Shown here: piece after piece, positions 23,108-31,448 of the stretch
Layout: each line of letters begins with the position of its first letter
How positions within the stretch are numbered: position 1 is the stretch's first letter
DNA from: CAZSBB01 sp964605235
GTDB lineage: Bacteria; Planctomycetota; Phycisphaerae; Phycisphaerales; Phycisphaeraceae
Reading direction: 5' to 3'
Assembly: GCA_964605235.1 (NCBI GenBank)
Contig: CAZSBB010000048.1
Location: 1 to 45,705, forward strand
DNA length: 45,705 nt
Translations under genes and position numbers: made by a program
The notes under the pieces: model-generated
What the model saw: only the letters and a program-made list of their open reading frames with translations
What the model was told of the DNA's origin: nothing
Database searches by the model: none

Positions 23108-23938
23108 TTATTCGCTGCTGCGTTTGCGGCTGGTGCGGGTCTGGCGGTTGGCTTTGCCATCGCGTTCGACGGCGCCAGTGGTCTTGGCGGTTTTGGTGTG
23201 GCCCTGGTTGTCGGTGGTGGTGCGTTGGCCGGTGTAGCTGGCGGCGCCGTTGCCGGTGCGGTTGAGTTCGCCCTGGCGTTGGGTGATCCATTCGCGGCCG
23301 TTGCTGTTGGTGCCGTTGGTGGTCAGGTCCCAGCGTCGGCCGGTGTCGGTTTTGGTGATGGTGCCGGTGGTGTTCCACTGACCATGGACGCCATTGCTGC
23401 CGGAGCGATCGCCGGCGGCGGTGTAGGTTTTGGTGCCATCGCCGTTGTCGACGGTTTGGCCGGTGCGGGTGGTGGTGGCGGACTTGCCGTTGCTGCCAGT
23501 GGTGGTGGCGGTGGTGGAAAAGTCCCGGCCGCCCTGATTGTTTTTGGTGGACTGTCCGGTGCGGTCGGTGGTGAAGGTGTGGGTGTTGCCTTTGGCGTTG
23601 GTGGCGCTGCCGGTGGTCTGGCTGGTGAAGCTGCCGTTGCCGTCGGCATCACGGGAACCCAAGCCGGTGGTGGTGGAGGTGAAGGTGCCGCCGTTGGAAT
23701 TGGAGCCGGTGGTGGTGCGGGTCCATTCCTTGCCGTCTTCGGTTTTGGAGACGGTGATGGTTTCCTCGACCGTGCGGGTGACGCCGGTGTCTTCGTTGGT
23801 GACGGTGTGCTCGCGGGTGACGGTTTTGCCGGCGTCCTCGGCGGGGGTGGCGTCGTCGGCAGCAAGCCCTGCACCCGGGGAATACAGCAGCGCGATGGTG
23901 AGGAGGGCGGTTAGGCGAAGATATTTAGCGCTGAGCAT
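23108..23938 (-). CDS. Secreted Thr/Gly/Asn-rich repeat protein
   Basis: This 276-aa protein has a signal peptide (YLRLTALLTIALLYSPGAGLAA). The mature part is almost entirely Thr, Gly, Ser, Asn, Asp and charged residues, in irregular repeats of about 16-22 residues with strand-like T-x-T-T-G runs separated by N-G or D-G turns (for example TTTGSNSNGGTFTSTTTG and TTATTTGSNGKSATTTRTG). It ends in a very basic tail (ANRQTRTSRKRSSE). I do not recognise a family with known function. A beta-solenoid or extended stalk on the cell surface is inferred. GAGGA precedes the ATG, and a strong terminator follows. The complementary + frame is Gly/Val/Ala-rich and is rejected. Confidence 0.75.
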   Translation of the reverse strand: MLSAKYLRLTALLTIALLYSPGAGLAADDATPAEDAGKTVTREHTVTNEDTGVTRTVEETITVSKTEDGKEWTRTTTGSNSNGGTFTSTTTGLGSRDADGNGSFTSQTTGSATNAKGNTHTFTTDRTGQSTKNNQGGRDFSTTATTTGSNGKSATTTRTGQTVDNGDGTKTYTAAGDRSGSNGVHGQWNTTGTITKTDTGRRWDLTTNGTNSNGREWITQRQGELNRTGNGAASYTGQRTTTDNQGHTKTAKTTGAVERDGKANRQTRTSRKRSSE

Positions 23939-24085
23939 GTTTGGTTCCTCGCGGTGGTGGAGCGGGATGGTCTGGGAGAGGAACGAACGGAAGCTGGGCG
24001 TTATTGCATTACGGAATTCAACGGGCGCGACAACCCCCGGCTTCGCTGCGCTCCGCCGCGGCTTGGGGAAGGGAGTGAATGAGAG

Positions 24086-25780
24086 TTACAGGATGGCGGC
24101 GTTGTCGAAACGCTGGGCGATGGGCATGCGGCGACCAAAGCCGAACGCCCGGCCGGTGATCTTGAGCCCCGGGGCGGCCTGCTTGCGCTTGTATTCGTTG
24201 CGATCGATCAGCTTGACAAAGCGCAGCACCAACTCGGGGTCGTAGCCTGTTTCCGCAATGATCTGGCGGGCGGGCTGTTCCTGCTCGACGTAGCGCTCGA
24301 CGATTTCATCGAGCACGGGATACGGCGGGAGCGAGTCCTGGTCGGTCTGATTGGGCCGCAACTCGGCGCTGGGGATTTTGTCGATGGAGCTTTGCGGGAT
24401 GACCGGCCCGCCATATAGCCGGCGCAGGGGGGAATCGGCGGCGTCGTTGATCCAGCGCGACAGCTCCCACACCAGCGTTTTGGGCACATCGCTGAGCACC
24501 GCCAGCCCGCCGCACATGTCGCCGTAGAGCGTGCAGTAGCCGACCGCCAGTTCGCTCTTGTTGCCGGTGGTCACCAGCAGGGAGCCGAACTTGTTGGAGA
24601 ACGCCATGAGCAGCACGCCGCGCAGGCGCGCCTGCAGGTTTTCCTCGGTGATGTCGGGGGCGAGTCCCGCGAAGCTCGGCGCGAGCATCTGTTCCATGGT
24701 TTCGTGGGCGGCCCCGATGGGAATGCTGTGATACGCGATGCCCAACCGGTGCGCCAGGTCGGCGGCGTCATCGCGCGAGTGCTCGGAGCTGAAGCGACTG
24801 GGCATCGACACGCCACGGACGTTTTCTTTCCCTACCGCCGCCACCGCCAGAGCGCAGGTGAGCGCCGAGTCGATGCCGCCGCTGAGTCCCAGCACGATGG
24901 ATTTGAAGCCGCATTTGCGCATGTAGTCGCGCAGCCCCAGCACCAGCGCTTCGTACGCGGAACGCAGGCTGACCAGCGGCTGCTCGGTGCGATTGTCCGC
25001 CGGGTGCGCCAGGTCCACGAGCAGCAGGTCCTCGGCGAACCCACAGGCGTGGGCGATCAGCTTGCCATGCGCGTCCAGCGCGCAGCTATGGCCATCGAAC
25101 ACCAGTTCGTCGTTGCCGCCGACCTGATTGCAATACAGCACCGGGCGCTGATGCTTGCGGGCGGTGTTCGCCAGCAGTTGCAGGCGCAGCTCATGCTTGC
25201 CCAGCACGAAAGGCGAAGCGGAGCAGTTGACGATGATCTCCGCGCCGCTCTGCACCAGCCGGGTGATCGGGTCGTCGTGATAAAGCTGGCGCGGCAGGGC
25301 GATTTCGTCGGTCCACAAATCCTCGCAGATGGAGACGCCGATGACAGCCCCATTGACCGCGCCGACTTCCAGCGCCCCCGGCACGCGGTAGCCGGGTTCG
25401 AAATACCGGCGTTCGTCGAACACGTCATAGGTTGGCAGCAGGCTCTTGATGAACCGCTGGACCTGGCGCCCATCGCGCAGCAGGGCGGCGGCGTTGTACA
25501 GCGCCAAACCCCGCGCCCCCTCGGCGGGCGCGGGATAGCCCACCAGCGCGGCAATGCCCTGACAGCAGGTCGCCAACTGCTGCACCGCCGCCTGCGCCTG
25601 CTCGATGGCGGCCGGCTTGAGCAGCAGATCCTTGGGGGGATAGCCGATGATCGACAGCTCGGGGAACACCACCAGCTCGGCGCCGGCGGCGCGGGCTTGC
25701 TCCACCGCGCGCTGGTGCAATGCGAGATTGCCCACCAGGTCGCCGACGGTCGGATTGATCTGCGCCAAGGCGATTCGCAT
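24086..25780 (-). CDS. nadE: Glutamine-dependent NAD+ synthetase
   Basis: This 564-aa two-domain enzyme makes NAD+ from deamido-NAD+, ATP and glutamine. Residues 1-270 are a nitrilase-type glutaminase with the triad Glu41 (VVFPELS), Lys112 (RFIKSLLPTY) and Cys152 (SICEDLW). Residues from about 280 are the ATP-pyrophosphatase-type synthetase, with the P-loop LGLSGGIDSALT (SGGIDS at 300-305) and TTGNKSELAVGYCTLYGDM for the substrate site. All key residues are present and length is normal. GGAG lies upstream of the ATG. It is divergent from the GNAT-nitrilase gene across a 121-nt region with one TACAAT on each strand. Confidence 0.95.
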   Translation of the reverse strand: MRIALAQINPTVGDLVGNLALHQRAVEQARAAGAELVVFPELSIIGYPPKDLLLKPAAIEQAQAAVQQLATCCQGIAALVGYPAPAEGARGLALYNAAALLRDGRQVQRFIKSLLPTYDVFDERRYFEPGYRVPGALEVGAVNGAVIGVSICEDLWTDEIALPRQLYHDDPITRLVQSGAEIIVNCSASPFVLGKHELRLQLLANTARKHQRPVLYCNQVGGNDELVFDGHSCALDAHGKLIAHACGFAEDLLLVDLAHPADNRTEQPLVSLRSAYEALVLGLRDYMRKCGFKSIVLGLSGGIDSALTCALAVAAVGKENVRGVSMPSRFSSEHSRDDAADLAHRLGIAYHSIPIGAAHETMEQMLAPSFAGLAPDITEENLQARLRGVLLMAFSNKFGSLLVTTGNKSELAVGYCTLYGDMCGGLAVLSDVPKTLVWELSRWINDAADSPLRRLYGGPVIPQSSIDKIPSAELRPNQTDQDSLPPYPVLDEIVERYVEQEQPARQIIAETGYDPELVLRFVKLIDRNEYKRKQAAPGLKITGRAFGFGRRMPIAQRFDNAAIL

Positions 25781-25801
25781 GGAGTGACTCCGAAGCCGGG
25801 C

Positions 25802-25842
25802 ATTGTAGTGCGGCGCGAGCGCCAGGTGCAGTCCGCTACAAT
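25802..25842. promoter_or_regulatory. Divergent -10 boxes for nadE and the GNAT-nitrilase gene
   Basis: TACAAT occurs on the - strand at 25807-25802, 22 nt before the nadE start, and on the + strand at 25837-25842, 60 nt before the GNAT-nitrilase start. Neither has a clear -35 hexamer at 16-18 nt. Read together they suggest back-to-back promoters in this short divergent gap. Confidence 0.4.
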
Positions 25843-25901
25843 CCCCGTGGAAGATCCCGCCGGATCATCCGTGGATTCGCTGCGCTTTTCAGGAGTTTCC
25901 C

Positions 25902-27491
25902 GTGAGCAAGGTCCCCGCCGACGCCAGACCCGCCAAGGACAAAGTCACGGTTCGTCGCTGGCGGCAGCGCGACATTCCGCGCATTCTCGCGGTGCAGCAC
26001 GCCGCCTATGCCGGGCTGCCGCCGCACCAGATTGGTGACGAGCGGTTGCTCAAGCTCCAGCTGCGCGCGTTTCCTGAGGGCCAGTTCGTGGCGGAGCTTG
26101 ATGGCCAGGTGGTCGGCTACACCTGCACGCTGATCGTGCAGTTGGAGGACGAGAACACGCTCTATTCCTTTGCCGAGATCACCGGCGACGGCACCTTCAC
26201 CACGCACAATCCGTCGGGCGACACGCTGTACGGCGCGGACATCGCCGTGCATCCCGACTTCCAGCGGCGCGGCGTCGCCCAGGCGCTGTATCAGCGGCGC
26301 AAGCAGTTGCTCAAGCAGTACAACCTGCGCCGTATGGTCGCCGGCGGGCGCATCCCCGGTTATGCCGCGTTTGCCGGCAAACTCACCCCGGAGCAGTACG
26401 TCGCCAAAGTTGTCGCCGGCGAATTGCGCGATCCCACGCTCAGTCCGCAGATCAAAGCCGGCTACCACGTCAAAGGCGTGGTCATGGAATACCTCGACGA
26501 CGCCCAGAGCCTCAATTTCGCCACCTACCTGGTATTCGACAATCCGCGCTACGACGCCGCCCGCCGCCGGATCGCCGCCAGCATCGCCCGGCGTCCGGCG
26601 CGGAAGGTGCGGCTGTGCGCCGCCCAGTATGAGATGAAGCGCATCAACACCTGGGAGGAGTTCGAGCAGCAGGTGCAGTACTTCGTGAGCTGCGCCAACG
26701 AGTATCACTGCCACTTCCTGCTGTTTCCCGAGCTGTTCACCGTGCAGCTCTTTTCCATGATGGATCCGCATCTGGAGGCGGTGGAGCTGATGGGTCAACT
26801 GGCGGAGTTGACCGAGCGCTACACCGCCATGTTCCGCCGCATGGCGCAGGAGACGGGCATTTACATCATCGGCGGCTCCACGCCGGTGGTCATCAACGGC
26901 GAACGCCGCAACTGCGCCCACCTGTTCTGCCCCGATGGCCAGGTCCACCTGCAGGACAAACTGCACATCACGCCCGACGAACGCGAGTTGTATGGCCTGG
27001 TGCCGGGCGAAGGTCTGAAGGTGTTCGACTCGCCGCTGTGCCGGTTCGCCATTCAGGTGTGCTACGACATCGAGTTCCCCGAGACGGCGCGCCTGCTGAC
27101 GCTCGCCGGCGCGGAGCTGTTTTTCGTGCCCTTCAGCACCGACGACCGCAAGGCCTACCAGCGCGTGCGTTATTGCTGCCAGGCGCGGGCGGTGGAGAAC
27201 TACATCTACGTCGCGGCGGCGGGCAACGTGGGCAATCTGCCCAATGTGGCGAGCTTCCTGATCAACTACGGGCAGGCGGCGGTCTTCACCCCCAGCGATT
27301 TCCCCTTCCCGGTCAACGCCATTCAGGCCGAGGCCGACAGCAACACCGAGACCGTGGTCATCACCGAACTGGACCTGACTGACTTGGTGCGCCAGCGCGA
27401 AACCGGCAGCGTGCGTCCGCTGCGCGATCGGCGCGTGGACCTGTACAGCCTGCATGGTAGAACGCCGGTGGAACTGGTGCGGCTGGGGTAA
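25902..27491 (+). CDS. GNAT acetyltransferase - nitrilase fusion protein
   Basis: This 529-aa fusion has two domains. Residues about 15-215 are a GNAT N-acetyltransferase with the acetyl-CoA loop HPDFQRRGVAQALYQRR (Q-R-R-G-V-A). Residues about 237-520 are a carbon-nitrogen hydrolase with the triad Glu (LLFPELFT), Lys (HLQDKLHIT) and Cys (IQVCYDIEFPE). Fused GNAT-nitrilase proteins are known in several phyla, but their substrate is not established; the nitrilase part probably cleaves an amide. The start is GTG with AGGAG 6 nt upstream. The stop TAA uses two bases of a downstream hairpin element. Both catalytic domains look intact. Confidence 0.88.
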   Translation: MSKVPADARPAKDKVTVRRWRQRDIPRILAVQHAAYAGLPPHQIGDERLLKLQLRAFPEGQFVAELDGQVVGYTCTLIVQLEDENTLYSFAEITGDGTFTTHNPSGDTLYGADIAVHPDFQRRGVAQALYQRRKQLLKQYNLRRMVAGGRIPGYAAFAGKLTPEQYVAKVVAGELRDPTLSPQIKAGYHVKGVVMEYLDDAQSLNFATYLVFDNPRYDAARRRIAASIARRPARKVRLCAAQYEMKRINTWEEFEQQVQYFVSCANEYHCHFLLFPELFTVQLFSMMDPHLEAVELMGQLAELTERYTAMFRRMAQETGIYIIGGSTPVVINGERRNCAHLFCPDGQVHLQDKLHITPDERELYGLVPGEGLKVFDSPLCRFAIQVCYDIEFPETARLLTLAGAELFFVPFSTDDRKAYQRVRYCCQARAVENYIYVAAAGNVGNLPNVASFLINYGQAAVFTPSDFPFPVNAIQAEADSNTETVVITELDLTDLVRQRETGSVRPLRDRRVDLYSLHGRTPVELVRLG

Positions 27492-27546
27492 AAAAGGGGA
27501 TAAGTACATTATTATGAATGAAAATAATGTACTTATCCCCTTTTTT
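27490..27546. repeat. Long A/T-flanked hairpin, GGGGATAAGTACATTATT family, copy 1
   Basis: A perfect 24-bp stem (27490-27513 with 27523-27546) encloses a 9-nt loop. The arms are six A, then GGGGATAAGTACATTATT, and the complement ending in six T. Because both strands read stem then T-run, it can serve as a bidirectional rho-independent terminator between two convergent genes. A second copy with a different loop is at 41775-41834. Confidence 0.88.
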
Positions 27547-29413
27547 ATCCCCCGGCGGGCGTGCGGGTGTTGACGAGCTGCGTCTGGGTCAGCACCTGGT
27601 AGGTCGAACAGCGGCCGAGCAGTTGTTCGTGCGTGCCCTGGTCGACGATCTGGGCTTGATCCATCACCACGATCAGGTCCGCATCCACCACGGTGCTCAG
27701 GCGATGGGCGATCACGAAGATGGTGCGGCCCGCCCGGAGCTGGCGCACGGCCTGGTTGATGCGGGCTTCGCTGTCGGCGTCGATCTGGCTGGTGGCTTCA
27801 TCGAGAATGAGAATGCTCGGGTCGCGCAGGATTGCCCGGGCGATGCACAGCCGCTGGCGCTGTCCGCCGGAGAGCCCCACGCCGCCTTCGCCCAGCAGCG
27901 TGTCATAGCCCTGAGGCAGCTTGCGGATGAACTCGTCGGCGTGAGCGCGTCTGGCGGCGTCCTCAATCGCAGTACGCGGCGTGTGCTGTCGGCCGTAGGC
28001 GATGTTCTGGGCGATCGATCCGCCAAACAGCACGCTCTGCTGCGTCACCACGGCAATCTGTCGCCGGATGCTGCGCAGGTTGACGCTGCGCAGGTCGTGC
28101 CCGTCGATGCTCACCACGCCTTCCTGCGGATCGAGCATGCGGGGCAGCATGCTCAGCAGGGTGGATTTGCCTGAGCCGTTGCCGCCGACCACCGCCACCA
28201 CCATGCCGTGCTGGACCTGCAGGGAGACGTCGCGCAGCGCCGGCTCGGTTTTGCCGGGATAGGTGAAAGTCAGATGGTCGAAGCTGACGGATTGATGATG
28301 ACGCGGCAGCGTGGGTTTAGCGAACCGCGCCTGGGCGCCCACGGGTTCAATGGGAAAATGCAGCAGTTCCAGCACGCGGTCGGCGGCGGCGGAGGATTCA
28401 TGCACCTGATTGTGCAGCGTGGAGAGCGGCTTGAGGCTCACCGCGCCGTTCGCCAGCGCCACCAGCACGGTCACCAGTTCCTCGGCGGGCACGTTCTGAC
28501 GGAACACCGCCCAGGCGGCGGCGCTCGACACCAGCACGATGCCGATCATGCTCAGCGTTTCGACGGCCGGGGAACTGAGCGCCCGCGCCATGCGCATGCG
28601 GACTTCCTGCTGATACATCTGGCGGTTGAGCCGACTGTAGCGCCGGCGTTCCTCGCCCTCGGCTTCATGGCTCTTGACCACCGCCAGGGCGTCGAGGGCT
28701 TCGTGCAGCTTGCCGATCATGCGGCCGCGGAAAATCATGCGGTTGCGCGTGGCGCGGCGAATCACTTTGCCAAACTTGCGCAGCACCGTCGCCAGCACCG
28801 GCGCGACGATCAGCGCCACCAGCGTCAGCCGCCAGTTGACGTAAAGCGCCAGCAGCAGCGCTGCTCCGCCCTTGAGGATGTCGCCCACCGCCCGGCCCAG
28901 AATGGCGCGATGCCCGTTGGCGAGCACATCGGTGTCGGCGATCAGCCGGGCGATGTGGTCGCTGTTGGGACGCTGCAGCGTTTCGAGCAGCGGCGCCTGG
29001 ATCAGCCGGCGAAACATGCGCGAGCGGTAGCGCATCGCCCCGCGCATCACGATGGTCAGCGTGGAAATCTCATGCAGGAATCGGCCCACATTGCCTACCG
29101 CCGTCAGCACCAGGATCACCGAGAGCAAGGTGAAAAACGCCCAGAACGGATCGGCGGGCAATTGCGCCGCAAGACTCGCCAACTGGGGGACGATTTTCTC
29201 CAGTTGCGGATGCGCGTCCTGGTACTGCTGGAGCAGGTCCGCCAGCGTGATGCCTTCCTGGAACTTGGTCAGCAGGGTGAACGCCGGGTACACCATGCCC
29301 AGCCCTGCGCCGAAGCAGGCGGCATTGAGCAGCGCCCCCAGCAGCGCCAGGGCCAGCAGGCTGCGGTAGCGCAGCAGATCACGGGTGGTGGTCCAGAAGG
29401 CGTTCTTTTTCAT
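27545..29413 (-). CDS. ABC transporter, fused permease/ATPase (MsbA-like exporter)
   Basis: This 622-aa half-transporter has an N-terminal membrane domain with six hydrophobic segments (about 15-330) and a C-terminal ATPase. The ATPase has Walker A GGNGSGKST, the signature LSGGQRQRL, Walker B SILILDEATS and the H-loop FVIAHRLS. Type I exporters of this kind work as dimers to move lipids, lipid-linked molecules or drugs outward. The membrane part has an extra periplasmic segment (EGITLADLLQQYQDAHPQLE) between the first two helices. It lies 30 nt after aroA. Its stop codon uses two bases of the hairpin element that separates it from the GNAT-nitrilase gene. Substrate unknown. Confidence 0.9.
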   Translation of the reverse strand: MKKNAFWTTTRDLLRYRSLLALALLGALLNAACFGAGLGMVYPAFTLLTKFQEGITLADLLQQYQDAHPQLEKIVPQLASLAAQLPADPFWAFFTLLSVILVLTAVGNVGRFLHEISTLTIVMRGAMRYRSRMFRRLIQAPLLETLQRPNSDHIARLIADTDVLANGHRAILGRAVGDILKGGAALLLALYVNWRLTLVALIVAPVLATVLRKFGKVIRRATRNRMIFRGRMIGKLHEALDALAVVKSHEAEGEERRRYSRLNRQMYQQEVRMRMARALSSPAVETLSMIGIVLVSSAAAWAVFRQNVPAEELVTVLVALANGAVSLKPLSTLHNQVHESSAAADRVLELLHFPIEPVGAQARFAKPTLPRHHQSVSFDHLTFTYPGKTEPALRDVSLQVQHGMVVAVVGGNGSGKSTLLSMLPRMLDPQEGVVSIDGHDLRSVNLRSIRRQIAVVTQQSVLFGGSIAQNIAYGRQHTPRTAIEDAARRAHADEFIRKLPQGYDTLLGEGGVGLSGGQRQRLCIARAILRDPSILILDEATSQIDADSEARINQAVRQLRAGRTIFVIAHRLSTVVDADLIVVMDQAQIVDQGTHEQLLGRCSTYQVLTQTQLVNTRTPAGG

Positions 29414-29443
29414 GACGGAGATGCGCCAACGCGCCGGCGGTTT

Positions 29444-30781
29444 TCACGGGCGGTCCGCCGCCTGGCGCAAGCGGTCAAGATACTCGAAATAGTCGGGGAA
29501 GGTCTTGTTCACGCAGGCCGGGTCCGCCAGCGTCAGCCCGTCGGTCAGCTCAGGCGCCGCCAGTCCCGCGACGGCGAAACTCATCGCCATGCGGTGGTCG
29601 TCATAGGTGGCGATCACCGTGCCCGGCTGCACCTGCAGTTGGCCGCCGACGGGGGGTGTGATGGTCATGTCGTCGCCAGCAATATCCACCTGCGCGCCCA
29701 GCTTGGTCAGCTCATTGCGCAGGGCGGCCATGCGGTCGGTTTCCTTCACCCGCAGGTTGCCGATGTTGCGGATCACCGTCGGACCCTCGGCAAAGAGCGC
29801 CACCACCGCCAGCGTCTGGGCCATGTCCGGCATGTGGTTGAGGTCCACATCAATCCCGCGCAGCTTTTCGCCCTTGCTCAGCCCCAGCACGGTGATGGCG
29901 TCGCGCTCGCAGATCACCCCCGCGCCCATCTGCTGGAGCAGCATCGCAAAGCCGGTATCGCCCTGCACGCTGCGGAAGCCCAGGCCTTGGACCGTCACCT
30001 TCGCCTCCGGCAGCAGCGCGCCCAGCGCGAGAAAATAGCTGGCGGCCGAGGCGTCCGGCTCAATGTCGTACTGCTGGGCGACATAGCCCCCGCGCGGCAC
30101 ATGCACGCAGGTGAACGCCGGGTCCACTTCGCACGTGACGCCGAACCGCTCCATCACATTGAGCGTCATTTCAACATACGGCCGACTCGTCACCGGGCCG
30201 TCGAATTGCAGCGTCAAACCTTCCTGACAGTACGGCCCCACCTGCAGCAGCGCGGAGATGTACTGGCTCGACAAGGTGGGTGGCATGGTCAGCTCGCCGC
30301 CGCGCAAGCCACCCGCCCGCACGCGCAGCGGTGGACAGTTGGCATCGCCTAGATAGTCGATGCGCGCGCCCAGTTGCCGCAGCGGTTCGACGAGCTGCGC
30401 CAAGGGACGCTGCCGCATGCGCGGCACGCCATCAAGCGTGTACTCGCCATCGCCCAGACACACCGCGGCAGTCAGGAAACGCACGGCCGTGCCCGCGTTG
30501 CCCAGGAACAATTCCGCACTGGAACGCGGCAACCGCCCGCCTTGGCCGGCAATGGAGACGGTCTGGCGCTGCGGATCATGCTCGAGTGCAAAGCCCAACG
30601 CGCCCAGCGCCTGCCGCATGTAATGCGGGTCGTCGGCCTCAAGCACGCCGGTGAGCGTGGAGACGCCATCCGCCAATGCCGCCAGCAGCAGGGCGCGGTT
30701 GGTCAGGCTCTTGGAGCCCGGTGGGCGCAGCGTCGCCCGCAGCGGCGTGGTCAGCGGCAGAATGGTCAAGGTGTCGGGCAA
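29444..30781 (-). CDS. aroA: 3-phosphoshikimate 1-carboxyvinyltransferase (EPSP synthase)
   Basis: This 445-aa protein catalyses the sixth step of the shikimate pathway, joining phosphoenolpyruvate to shikimate-3-phosphate. Diagnostic segments include PGSKSLTNRALLLAALADG (phosphate-binding Lys, Ser, Arg), LGNAGTAVRFLTAAVC, DGVPRMRQRPLAQLV, and late motifs LRVKETDRMAALRNEL and DHRMAMSFAVAGL. Length is normal. The best start is TTG at 30781; no ATG or GTG fits before the first conserved strand. The REP pair ends only 18 nt upstream, leaving little room for a separate promoter, so readthrough from groES is likely. The ABC exporter follows after 30 nt. Confidence 0.95.
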   Translation of the reverse strand: MPDTLTILPLTTPLRATLRPPGSKSLTNRALLLAALADGVSTLTGVLEADDPHYMRQALGALGFALEHDPQRQTVSIAGQGGRLPRSSAELFLGNAGTAVRFLTAAVCLGDGEYTLDGVPRMRQRPLAQLVEPLRQLGARIDYLGDANCPPLRVRAGGLRGGELTMPPTLSSQYISALLQVGPYCQEGLTLQFDGPVTSRPYVEMTLNVMERFGVTCEVDPAFTCVHVPRGGYVAQQYDIEPDASAASYFLALGALLPEAKVTVQGLGFRSVQGDTGFAMLLQQMGAGVICERDAITVLGLSKGEKLRGIDVDLNHMPDMAQTLAVVALFAEGPTVIRNIGNLRVKETDRMAALRNELTKLGAQVDIAGDDMTITPPVGGQLQVQPGTVIATYDDHRMAMSFAVAGLAAPELTDGLTLADPACVNKTFPDYFEYLDRLRQAADRP

Positions 30782-30799
30782 GCGTGAAACTTTCTGCTT

Positions 30800-30889
30800 A
30801 ACGAGCCCCGACCGTCAGGGAGGGGTTGCCGATTGGATTGACGGATGACTGCCTGGCGACCAACCCCTTGCTCACGCGCGGGGCTCGTT
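30800..30889. repeat. REP-like inverted pair, GAGCCCCGCGCGTCAGC family, copy 2
   Basis: The left arm is AACGAGCCCCGACCGTCAGG followed by GAGGGGTTG. The right arm is CAACCCCTTGCTCACGCGCG followed by GGGCTCGTT. The two match over most of 29 nt with a few differences in the middle, and both match copy 1 at 7687-7773. It occupies the gap between groES and aroA. Confidence 0.82.
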
Positions 30890-30908
30890 GCGATGCCACG
30901 CAGAACAT

Positions 30909-31238
30909 TCACTCGACTGCATCGGCTTTGCGGAACACGGCGACGATGTTCTCGACCGGCACCACAAACAAGCGGTTGTCGCCTTCAAAGTCGACGGGGA
31001 TCGCTTCCTTGGGATTGAACAGCACGCGGTCGTACTGCTTGATCGGATAGTTGGGATCGTTGGCGACTTCGGCGCTGACGGTGACGATCCGGCCGGTGAG
31101 CGTGGGGATTTCGATCTTGTCGGGCAGGTGGATGCCGGACTTGGTTCGCTTCTTGTCCTCGTCTTTGCGGATGAGGATGCGCTTGCCGATGGGCTCGACA
31201 ACTTCCAGCTTGGCGGAGCGCTGGGTGGAATTGCTCAT
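30909..31238 (-). CDS. groES: Co-chaperonin GroES-like protein
   Basis: This 109-aa protein has the GroES fold pattern: VEPIGKRILIRKDED in place of the usual V-x-P-L-x-D-R-V, a mobile loop with TKSGIHLPDK, and a C-terminal VLFNPKEAIPVDFEGDNRLFVVPVENIVAVF. GroES caps the GroEL folding chamber. The mobile loop tip is IHLPD rather than the common IVLPD. It is longer than E. coli GroES (97 aa) through extensions at both ends. GGAGGGAAG precedes the ATG. No groEL is in the window, which is not unusual in planctomycetes with scattered chaperonin genes. No CIRCE element was found upstream. Confidence 0.85.
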   Translation of the reverse strand: MSNSTQRSAKLEVVEPIGKRILIRKDEDKKRTKSGIHLPDKIEIPTLTGRIVTVSAEVANDPNYPIKQYDRVLFNPKEAIPVDFEGDNRLFVVPVENIVAVFRKADAVE

Positions 31239-31324
31239 GAGACTTCCCTCCTTGGGGGATCAACGGTGAATCAGTGCCGGCCGCGCCAAAGCACGCGGTA
31301 TTCCTGCGGCAGAGCCAAATACAG

Positions 31325-31448
31325 TTTTCACCACCGAGGCACAGAGGGCACAGAGAGATTGCCATGGAACATGGCGCCTGGCGAAATCATTAACTGGTCC
31401 ACTGTTTTGTTTTCTCTGTGTTCTCTGTGCCTCGGTGGTGATGTTTTT
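31325..31448. repeat. Inverted-repeat element, CACCACAGAGGCACAGAG family, copy C
   Basis: This is the best-conserved copy. The left arm is TTTTCACCACCGAGGCACAG then AGGGCACAGAGAGA. The right arm read on the other strand is AACATCACCACCGAGGCACA then GAGAACACAGAGAAA. Over 30 nt of each arm can pair. It fills the gap between the CocE-like gene and groES, and its right end abuts the CocE stop codon. Confidence 0.88.

Noticed and set aside
23087..23914. Gly/Val/Ala-rich open frame on the + strand opposite the secreted repeat protein
   Set aside because: It is the complement of a Thr/Asn-rich repeat gene that has a signal peptide, RBS and terminator on the - strand. The + frame has no RBS and its low complexity follows from the other strand.
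28208..30352. 714-codon + strand frame opposite the ABC exporter and aroA
   Set aside because: It spans two clearly recognised - strand genes and its composition (His/Arg/Gln-rich) is typical of antisense reading.
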